NCBI GenBank assembly: GCA_008711295.1
Contig: VUYV01000125.1
Span: forward strand, 801,729 to 865,728
Length of the DNA stretch: 64,000 bases
Origin: Anarhynchus alexandrinus
Lineage: Eukaryota > Chordata > Aves > Charadriiformes > Charadriidae
Direction of reading: 5' to 3'
A program made the position numbers and the translations under genes. A model generated the notes under the pieces. It did not search any database. It saw only the letters and a list, made by a program, of their open reading frames with translations, and had not been told where the DNA came from. Below are positions 51,311-61,459 of this stretch, piece after piece. Every line of letters starts with the position of its first letter. Position 1 is the stretch's first letter.

Positions 51311-51314
51311 GTTT

Positions 51315-53825
51315 TTTGTAGATGGAAGTGGAGCACTGATCTATCGGTGCAGGTCTGTAGTCCCTAAATCTAGCTTTTTCATCTAGGCACAATTCCTAAA
51401 AACACTACATCATGAAATGACATTACCACTTCAAAAAACAAGTCATTATTAGGTGCTGAAAGAGCTTGAATATCCTTTTGCTTCCATTTTTTAAATCCTC
51501 AGACTACCTAATTTTTGCTTACCTTTGTTTTTAGTCTGTGTCCTCAGCGCACAGAACTTGTGGAGTAAAGGCCAAAAGTGGATTTTACAACATTACTATA
51601 ACAGTATGAAGAGAGGAATTGGTAATGGAGGTGTATGATAGTCACTTAGCAGTAATGGCACTGTTGAGAAGTAGAATGTAACATCCTATTTCTTTATATT
51701 TGGTTAGTTCTGATAGCCATTGGTTATACACAGGAACTGTGTTGACCAGTATGATAACACAATAATGCGCTGCTGTTGGCTCAGATGCTACATCAGCATA
51801 AAAAGCATTTAATCTCTTTGGACGTATCAGCAAATAGGCAGCAATTCTTCCCATTACTGTCTGAAAAGCTGTCTTCTGTTGCATGGAACATAACTAATCA
51901 CTTCATTTTCCTGTCACCTCCTAGAGACTTGTAGCTTAACACAACATCATTTGAAAAGTTTGCTTGTCTGGAAGTGTCTGTGTGCTCATTAGCTGCTACT
52001 GATGCAAATTGGTAAAGATGTTGTCTTTGACATACAGTATTTTATGTGAAGGCATGAAACAAGATTAATCATATTCTTCACCTCAGTGCTGCAGTATGAC
52101 ACTGCCTGCTAACATACTTGGAATCACACTTCAAAAATCAGAGTAATAATAATTAAAATGTTAATAGGTGAAGAAAATCCATTTTGTTTTGGTTTAAATT
52201 TGTGAAGAAAGCTTACGGAGATAAATGCTTTCTGTTAATCAGATTTCAGAGCTGAATGGCTCTATAAACTTACCAGGGCTGGGCAAAAATGTGCTATTCC
52301 ATCATGTAGTTAGAAGTCATATGGAACTTATAAATCCTGTGACTTTAAGTTTTTTATCTAGTAATAGATAAAAATTATCTCAAACAATGGCTGACATTTT
52401 GTGTTCTCCAGGTCTATTGAAATGCGAAATAAAATGCAAGTTTGTAAATTCTATCTGGTGGTGGTTTTATTTTGAATTGTGATGGGGTAGAAAGATGAAC
52501 ACATGATCTGTTGCCGTGTCTCAGTGCAAGTGCTGATTAAATTCCTTCAATGGGAATGAAAACATTGATTTGGTCTTGCCCGTAGGATTAGTCTTCAGAA
52601 CAACAATTAACATGAGGTGCTACCACCAAGTTACTCAATATCACTCAGATCAGAACATTGGATTGTGGAAAAAGCACTTGAGCTACTTGGAGTAAGCAAA
52701 CAATTTGATCAGTTGCAGAATAACTGAAATAGCCAGTAGCTAAAACGTGCAAAGTTGAGCTTGTGGTCTGCTATTGTGTCCACCCTACTTTATGCTCACC
52801 AGCAATCTTCAAACTCCAGTCCTTATAATGAGGGGTTGATTATCTGAAGTCCAAAGCACCACTGCACTTAAGCTTAGTTATGGGTAAAGGTCTGATTAGC
52901 AAAACCAGATTTATATCTAATGTCGATGAGGTAGTATACCATCTCTTTTGGGCAATGGTGATTTTAGTATCCATATTAGAGATTTGCAGACTTTTACAAT
53001 TTAAAAAGTCAGTGTTCCATACACAGCTCTTGCACAACTTAGAATTCATCCCAAGTTAAAATCTGCCTCTGTGTGGGAGGGACTATCGAGGGTTTAGGCT
53101 TTGCTTGTATTTAAAAGTGTTGTTTTCAGAGATGACATAAGAAGCCATAGCTGTTAGGGGCGGGGAGGGGGAAACCTGTCATGAACTTAAGAGCAGATGA
53201 GATGGCAATAAGAATGTGCTTGGCAAAAAAAAAAAAAAGGAGGCGAATACATTCAAAAGGAGGCGAATGTGGGCACCAGTGATGTATGTAGAAATATACC
53301 TACTGTGTCTGTGTAATCTCCAGCTGTACTGGTACACTGTAATCAGTGCTCTTTGACTACTGAAGCCAAGCCATCAGACAATTAATCGGATAAGGAGCTG
53401 GGATATGTAACCGTCCTTTACAATACCTTCACACAATATGTTTGCTCTGTGCAATTGTAACTGAAATAAACTAAATGTACAGAGCCAAACAGAGTACATG
53501 CAGCAACTTAAGGTTTTAGCTTTTCTTCAGTCTGTCATAGTGTGCGTTTACACATATGGTCTGCATACATATGCAAAACCAGCATCTTCTGGAAAATGGA
53601 AAGCCTCTTTGGGCCTCTGCCTTCTCCTGGAAATTAAGATGCAATTCCTACAATTAGAAGTTGTTCTATTTTTAAAATATACCAATTATCCATGCAGCTA
53701 ACAGCAAAAATTTGATTTGGTGTAGGAAAACAGACAGAATTTCTGTATGTCAGGTATCATTCTAACGGACTGCAACTGACTGGGACCGAAATATATTCAT
53801 ACTTAACTTTATTGGTACTCAGGTT
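51315..53825. other. Unassigned intronic sequence
   Basis: AT-rich intron with a 14-base A run (53226-53239) followed by the short direct repeat AGGAGGCGAATRY (53241 and 53260). Nothing else recognised. Confidence 0.5.
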
Positions 53826-53829
53826 TCTG

Positions 53830-55340
53830 GGGGATTCTATCAGGGATGTAACTACCAAACCTCATGCAGTACTCAGACTATTATCCACTGCTGCTGTTCC
53901 ATGTGGGCACCAGTGATGCATCTGGGAGCAACCTGAAGACTATAAAGAAAGACTACAAAGCCCTGGGAGCAGCGGTCAGATGCTCGGGAGCACAGGTAGT
54001 TTTTTCATCAATCCTCCCGGTCAAAGGCAGGGGTTTGACAGGGCCGGGTGAATCTGGCAAGTCAATAGCTGGCTACAGGACCCACAGCCAGGGGTTTGGC
54101 TTCTTAGATCATGGGACTCATTTTAAGAAGCCTGGTCTACTGGGGCCGGATGGGGTCCACCTGTCAGAAAAGGGGAAGAATTTTTTGCCAAAGGCTCGCC
54201 AACCTTGTGAAGAGGGTTTTAAACTAGAGTTGCTGGGGGAGGGGAAACTCAATCCATTCCACTCCTACCAATATGATGCTGATACCAGTAGTAGAGGCCC
54301 ACAACCTGGAGATGGGTTGCAGGTCAGCATGAGAACACCTGGAGTGCAGCGTAAAGGAAAAAGAGCAACTCCAATCAGGGGGCTAGATTCAACAGGGGTC
54401 CAACTTAAATGCCTCTATGCAAACACACATAGCATGGGGAACAAACAAGAGGAGTTTGTTCATGCACATAGAGATACGTGCATGCCTGCAAGGCTATGAT
54501 CTAATTGGCAACACAGAGACATGGTGGGATGGCTCCTATGACTGGAGTGTTGAAATGGACAGATACAGGCTCTTCAGGAAGGACAGGCAGGGGAGATGAG
54601 GAGGGAGTGTCACTGTCTATGTCAACCACCAGCTGGAGTGTGTGGAGCTCTGCCTAGGGATGGATGAGGAGCCAACCGAGAGCTTATGGGTCAGGATTAA
54701 AGGGAGAGCAGGGACGGGTGATGTTACAGTGGGGGTCTGCTACAGGCCACCAGACCAGAAAGACTGAGTGGACGAGGCCCTCTAAAGAAACACAGGGGCA
54801 GCCTCACGTTCACAAGCCCTGGTCCTCATGGGGGACTTCAACCACCCCAGTATCTATTGGAGGGCAACACAGCACAGCGTAAGCAATCCAGGAAGATCCT
54901 GGAATGCATAGTCAATAACTTCGTTCTCCAAGTGACAGAGGAATCAATGACAAGAGGATCCATGCTGGACCTTGTTTTTATCAACAAGGATGGGCTGGTG
55001 GGTAATGTCATGCTCAAGGGCAGCCTTGGCTGCTGTGACCATGAGGTGGTGGAGTCTGAGATCCTTAGGGCGGCGAAGAGGGCACACAGTAAGCTTGCTG
55101 CCCAGGACTTCAGGAGAGCAGACTTTAGCCTCTTCAGGAATCTGCTTACTGGAGTACAGTGGGATAAAGCCCTAGAAGGAAGAGGGGCCCAAGAAAACTG
55201 GCTAATATTCAAGGACCACCTGCTCCAAGCTAAGGAGCGATGCAAACCGACAAAGAGAAAGTCAGGCAAAAACACCAGGAGGCTGTGTGGATGAACAAGG
55301 AACGCCTGGACAATCTCAAACAAAAGTATCTTTATAGATG
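53830..55340 (+). mobile_element. CR1 LINE internal fragment: ORF1 esterase and ORF2 endonuclease
   Basis: This copy preserves the part of CR1 missing from the others. At 53864-54190 the frame encodes the C-terminal esterase-like domain of ORF1 (HVGTSDASG near the start, then FSSILPV and DGVHLSEKGK, the last holding the Asp-x-x-His pair). From about 54390 the ORF2 apurinic-like endonuclease follows: LKCLYANTHS, then ETWWDGSYDW (catalytic Glu), GVCYRPPD near 54735, GDFNHP near 54832 and CDHEVV near 55040 (usually SDHE). Frames shift near 54490 and between 54660 and 54860, and there are stops (for example 54597). It lacks its 5' end and everything from the reverse transcriptase onward, because it stops abruptly at the inverted CR1. 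Confidence 0.9.
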
Positions 55341-55341
55341 G

Positions 55342-56222
55342 GTCTCCACAACCTCACTGATAACCTGTTCCAGTGTTTGACCATTCTCAAAGTAAAAACA
55401 AAACAAAACAAAACAAAACAAAACAAACAAACAAAAGGAAAACCCCCCAAAAAGAAAAAAAACATCCAAAGCCTTTTTCTTGTGTTCAGACAGAATTTCC
55501 TGTGTTTGAATGTGTTCTCATTGCCTCTTGTCCTGCCAGTGGCACCACTGAAAAGAGTCTGGATCCTTTGTATTCATTCCCTCTCGTCAGACACTTATAC
55601 TCGTCGATGAGATCCCCTGAGCCTTCTCTTCTGCTGGCTGAGCAGTCCCAGCTCTCTCAGTGTCTCCTTGTAGGTCAGATGCTCCAGTCCCTTAGTCATC
55701 ATGGCCCTGCGCTGGACGCACCCCAGTAAGTCCAGTAGTGGGGAGCCCAGCACCGGACACAGCACCCCAGATGTATCTCCCCAGTGCTGTGTAGAGAGGA
55801 AGGATCACCTCCCTTGACCTGCTGGCAATGCTCTGCCTAATGCAGCCCAAGCAACTGTTGACCTTTGCCATGCTGTCTCATGGTCAAATTGTCCACCAGG
55901 ACCCCCAGGTCCTTGTCTACCAATCTGATTTCTAGCTGGTCGGTCCACCAGTATGTATTGGTGCATGGGACTGTTCCTGCCCAGGAGCAGGACTTTGCAC
56001 TTCCTCTTGTTGAAATTCATGAGGCTCCTGTTCAGCCCATTTCTCCAGCCTGTTGAGGTCCCTCTGGATGGCAGCAGACCCATTTGGTGTAACAGCCACT
56101 CCTCCTGTTTTGTATCATCTGCCAAGTCGGAGAGGGTGCACTCTGTTCCAGTATCTTGTTCGTTAATGAAGACATTGAACAGTATTGGCCCCTGTATCGA
56201 CCCCTGGGACTCACCGTCAGGG
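55342..56222 (-). mobile_element. CR1 LINE fragment, minus strand, missing its 3' tip
   Basis: The reverse complement of the CR1 C-terminal and reverse transcriptase palm region, of the same subfamily as the 25173 and 34440 copies. It starts at GTCTCCACAACCTC, which lies well inside a normal CR1, so about 120 bp or more of the 3' end (including the octamer tail) is missing where it meets the plus-strand copy. It ends near GACCCCTGGGACTCAC at about 56216. A (AAAAC)n expansion at 55394-55436 interrupts it. Confidence 0.9.
55394..55436. repeat. (AAAAC)n microsatellite within CR1
   Basis: Pentamers of AAAAC repeat about five times and then shift to AAAC tetramers. They replace the short ACAGTGAAAAAGTG-type block seen in the sister CR1 at 34628-34641, so they arose by expansion inside the element. 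Confidence 0.9.
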
Positions 56223-56224
56223 GT

Positions 56225-59200
56225 GTTAGATGTAATACAGACAGAATGAGTCACTTGGTGTTTCTACGGCAAATAGCTTTCTGAGGTTTTATGTGGGTAT
56301 TTTAACTTAAATCACTTGGTAATTCCAATTCCAAAGTCGCATCAACCTTTTCATGATCATCTTTTTCAGCAGCAAAAACAAAGTCTGGAAAGTTTTTTAT
56401 TTGCCGCTATGCTAATCTTTTCCTTGGCATCTGTTTTTAAAAGACCGTTTTCTATAAAACCCAAGTATGTTAACTGTAATACATCCAGCTTTACAGAAAA
56501 TATATCATCATGTATTTTTAAAGTAATGTCTTTTTAGTGTTTTTTAAACTCATTGTATTCATTTCACTTAATTTTGGCCTCTTAAACTCTAGGCAGTGAG
56601 TTGAAGATAGTGCTCTAGGATTATTCCTTGGTCAGTAGACACAGAAAAGATGATTACATTGACCTGAACACCTTCTTAATAGATAATGGAATAACAGAAA
56701 TCCTGATTTAGAGTTGCCTGTTTCTTACCACAGGTGACAAAAGGAGCCTAAGCAGCTAGTTCGGGGCAGATATGTAACTTTTAGATGGCTGAAGCTGGGT
56801 CACCTGGATTGCATCCCTTATGTTTGCTTTGTTTGGTCAGCTATTTCTTAATATAAACACTTCGGAATAATGACCTTTATATGGTGAAAAGAGATGTTGG
56901 TAAGGAAAAATAAAGCAAAATTAAAAAAAGTATATGTAGAAATTTATGTTTAAAATAAACCGTGGAGTCACAAGTATAACATCTCATTTTACTACACTGC
57001 TGTGGTAATGAAAGACTTCTTTTACTGTACACGTAGAAGGTTGACTTTCTGAATCTTCATTCTGAATTTTTTTCCGCCCTGATAAAAGTCCATGACCTTT
57101 AAATTAATTCTGTATTTTTAACAGGGCTTCAAGCCCTGATCCTTAAAGCTGCTTTACATGAGTATAAGGTTATACCTACATCAAATGGCTTCTAGGAACA
57201 AGATCTAAATGCCAATATCTGAATTTCCAGTTATTAAAAAGTTAGATGTGTTATAGAAGAAGATGGAAACAGCTTAGAGACCATAAGAACTGCTGTTTCT
57301 GTGTAGTCAGATTTAAATAACTGTCGTTTGCATGCAGTTTGTGTTCAGTACTGTGGATATAGCTCATATTTAGCATACCACTTCAGCAGTGTATTGTAGG
57401 ATATTGCCATCTTTTTACTTCTTTCTGAAGAATATGTATTCCATTGTAATGTAAAACTCATATTAGTGCCGCTAGTAGTTTTTAAACAATTTCAATGAAT
57501 ACATCTTGTAACGAATAATATTGTCATTTCTAGGAACAGTTGCTGTTCTTATGGGGGGAAAAAAAAAAAAACAACAAAAAAAAAAAAAAACTCCACCAAA
57601 GCACCAAACCACAAAGACAGAAAGAATGTCTCTAGGCAGCAAAATGAGATTTGCCACTTGAAAAGCACGTACTCCTCTCCTGGCAAATGAACATTCTCAT
57701 TGTCAGGCTGGCTTGCAGGAATGCTAATTACATTGATGTTTGTAATCCCACTGATTTCCATTGTAGACCTGCTAGAAAAATGCAGATTGTCTTTCAGTGT
57801 AACTATATCTTGTCTTTCCAGTTTTACTTCCAAGAGAAGGTTTGTGTTTGGGTTTTTTTCAAAGTTGCTCTTTGGAACAGGCAGATTTTGAGAAGAACAA
57901 TCATTATTCACATAGATACATATGTCATGTAGTGCCTTCAAATTAGCAGGAGTTGGTTAGCACTTTAAAAAACAGTAGTATCATCATCTGGCTCCTGTAA
58001 CTAATTCAGAGAGTCAGGCAGAGCTTCAAAACAGTCAGCTGGTTAGAATCCAGGTATTTCACCTCTCCTGATAGGATTTAACATAAGTTGTAATGGAAAT
58101 CAGTGAGATTTCCTGTTCAATTAACACCTCTGAAATTAGCATTCCCACCAGCCAGCATGACTGTGAGTGTGCATTTGCGTCAGCAGGTCACTCCATTGGA
58201 GAGGCTTTCCCAGTGGTGAACCCCATTTTGCAGCACTGGTATACTCTTGAGCTTGCGCTTTTTTTTCCTGGGAGTGCTGACAGCTCCTGGAAATTGTAAC
58301 ATTACCAGTTTAAGATATATTCATGCACCCTATTTTAAAATTACTAGTTTTTCTAGAACAAATGTTGCCCTGTGACAGAAAAGAACAAGTCCTTTAGAAT
58401 GAGCTTTGGTAGAAGAGAGGATACACCACGATGTAATGCATTTGCCACCTAGGTAAGGTTTTTGTCTGTATTACATGCTCCATAAACAAAAAAACACCCC
58501 AAACAGCATGTCACTAATGACAGATGAATATAAATATAAAACCAAGGAACTCTGAAAAAAGTTGTCTAGCTATCCTGAAATCTGGCTGAACTTTCTCAGA
58601 ACACTGTGTCTCATTAGTAAATTTCCTAACGTTGCTGGAAAGCTGCTGAGTTTTCTTTTATTCTTCGAAAAAAATGTTTCTATCAATACCCAAGGAGGGG
58701 AGAAGTGTACAGATTGCACAAAGTTCACCAGCAACAAATAAAAAAGATTATTTTGAAATCCAGTTGGGTTCCTAATTTCATTTTTACATGCCTAAGTTAT
58801 GCTTAAATTGTTAATTGGTGGTACTCTGTGCCATAACCATTTACAATGGCTAGAAGTAAAGGAGGTAATTAAAAGATCCACAGCTACACAAATCTCCTAC
58901 ACCCACAGCAGCCCAAGTCCAGATCCAACAAATAATTGTGGGATTGGTAAATAGAACTTCGAATCACATATCTTTTCATGTCATTGGAACCTGAGATAAT
59001 AATAATAACAATAATAATCAATTACTGTTATGTGGCAGTTAGGGGCTATGGTTTCTGTGTCTGCTGTTCCTTCAGTGTGTAAGTATGACCACATGGCAAT
59101 TATTTTTTAGTGCAACTTGAAAGCTCCTATGAATTTAACTTCTATAATATGAATGTAGGTTAATTCTTGTGAGAATTTTTTATAATTTTACTCCATAATT

Positions 59201-60900
59201 TCTGTTTTATTCAGATTGACTTTAGTCGTGTTTAAGAGCTTATGAGTTATGTAAAACTAGTTAATGTCACTACTCAAACATGGTAGAAATGCTATTTTTC
59301 ACAGTTCCAACCTGAAATGTAAATATCGTTTTTCACATAAAGATTAATATATTACCATATGAGAGCTCAGCGGAGGAGTTTGAGAAACTCCTTACTGCAA
59401 TATAATTTAATCTTTTTTAAAAAGAAATCATAATTGCTGCTTCAAAATAGAATAAAATAAGGGTAATGTGTATCAGTGGATTGTTGAATGCTGTAACTTG
59501 AATAATGGTATAAATTCAAAGGAAGTGTTTTGTGTTTGGAAGTTAGACAACGGTGCTTGTCCTTTCTGAAATCACCATGGAGTGACAGTAGTTTGCCGCT
59601 GTAGCTGTAAATTGGCTGTATGGTGCATCATGGTTGAGGTTCAGCCAATCATTTTTCTGGGTTCTAAACTCTTCCCTGGATTTTGGGTTGTGCCTCCAGT
59701 TAGTTCAATAGCCCATATGGCAAGGACAGCTGTGCTCCTTCACACTTTGTGCTATACCATGTGCTTGGTGTAAATTGTGGTTATTTGGCATCCCCAGGTA
59801 GAAAAGAGAATAAGAGAGGAGAAAAATACACTAAAGGCTATTTTAAGAAGAGGACATTGTTGTCCACATTCATAGAATCAGGAAAAGAAAGAATAAATGG
59901 AATAAGAAAGAGTCAAGTTGGACTTCAATCAAACACCAAATGGGATTGTTCAATGTTCACCACTAAAGCTTTTGAAAAAAGGCATTCAACAAACATTTGT
60001 CAGGAATGGCATGTCTGTAATGTAGTTGACACGTCTTGGGATATTTTCCAGATCATTTGAAGCCATGGTTTTCTCTGACAGGGATCCACAAACAGTGTGT
60101 CTTCATTCTGCAAGTCCTTTTCCCAGGCCAGTTCCATTAAAAGCATTTTTAACGTGCCTAGGGATTCTGTCAATAGCATTAATGAGATGGAGTTTAGCAC
60201 AAACATAGCAGCAATAATCACTTCATGGAGCAACATTAAAAACTGATTATTCTGATTAGAGCTTTGCAGATACGAGATTTTAGATGTACCCTTCTTTTTG
60301 AGCATTGAGTGTAAGAATAACCATGCTTGGTCTGATGCCAGTCCAACAGTCCTGCCTTGGACAGTGACCTGAAGTGAATGCTTAATTCGTGAGTGTCAGA
60401 AAAGGGACGAGCACTAAGTGATGGTTCTCCCATTGTATTTTCCCAGACACCAGCAGCCTTCAGTTTAGGGATTTCCTAAATCAGAAGTTGCATTTTCCTG
60501 CATTTTTTTTCCTGCTGGATAGGTCCCCTCTTCAACTGTTCTGTATATTGCAGTTCCCCAGATGTTAATCCCTATGTTTTTTGTGGGGAATTTACAATCC
60601 GATCCATTCAACTTTAAAAACAGAGTGGAGAACTTGCCAAACTAGAACTAAGCAAACTAGTCCTGAATAACAACCCTTCATTTCAGATGCAGCACTATAT
60701 AAAAAAAGACATAATCTGCTTTCAGTGTCTGAGCCGTTGTCTCCATATGCTCCTGCACTCTCCTGGAAGTATAAGTTTTTGCAGACTTTCTCAGAAATAG
60801 AAAATACCTCTGGATGTCCATCAGAGGGATGTGAATCTCACCCTGGGACTGCAGGCCAGTGTGGTAAAATGCTTATAGTCAGACAGCCAAAGTCTCTGTG
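56225..60900. other. Unassigned intronic sequence
   Basis: AT-rich intron. It contains an A-rich tract (57559-57590), an (AAT)n-like run (58996-59019) and several overlapping short open frames at 57472-57941 on both strands, created by low-complexity sequence. No gene, RNA or known dispersed repeat seen. Confidence 0.5.
57559..57590. repeat. A-rich simple tract
   Basis: A run of A broken only by ACAAC near its middle, preceded by six G. A simple tract. No LINE 3' end adjoins it that I can recognise. Confidence 0.85.
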
Positions 60901-60904
60901 TGAA

Positions 60905-61454
60905 GGAACAAGAAGAAATAGGAGGCTGAAGCCTAGATGGCAGGGTGGACATCTTATGCACGTATCAGCATGAATGACTGCAGGATCAGTGGTCATCCGT
61001 AACCCCACTGCGAGATGGTGAAGTCGGCAAGTGGAGACCATCGTGTCACTAAAACCATGAGAGGGTCCACTGACATCTCTAGTAGCAAGGGAAGCTGCAT
61101 CTCCCGGCCACCTCTCTGCAAAAGCACTTTACATTGTATTTATAAAGAGAGGATTTTAGCATCATTGTGTCATGGTTGTGAAAAAACAAGCCCTACAAGA
61201 ACATCGCTTCATACATTGCATATGCATGGGCACTTCAATAGCAGACTGCTAAATGATTGTCCATATCCATCTAACCAGCTCCTATAAAAACAAATTCACT
61301 GTTATCTGAAGAGAGATATCCTTGAGAGAACAAACTGGGCGAGGGCGCATGTGGCAGGAGGAACAAGAAGGGGAAACAGGAGGCTGAAGCCTAGATTGCA
61401 TGTTGGGGAGCAGCATTAATTACTGCAATATCAAGGTCATCTGTAATCCCATTG
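60905..61454 (+). repeat. Diverged direct repeat pair of about 100 bp
   Basis: The segments 60905-61010 and 61360-61454 share GGAACAAGAAG, AGGAGGCTGAAGCCTAGAT, and the ordered blocks ACTGCA.TATCA and GTCATC.GTAA.CCCA.TG. Identity is roughly three quarters with small gaps. The spacing is about 450 bp. The unit does not resemble a CR1, LTR or other repeat known to me. It could be an old local duplication or two copies of an unrecognised dispersed element. Confidence 0.75.
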
Positions 61455-61459
61455 TCAGG

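Noticed and set aside
53830..56222. Twin-priming inversion of a single CR1
   Set aside because: In twin priming the inverted piece lies at the 5' side of the element and the 3' tail is kept. Here the tail is lost at the junction and the parts face the wrong way.
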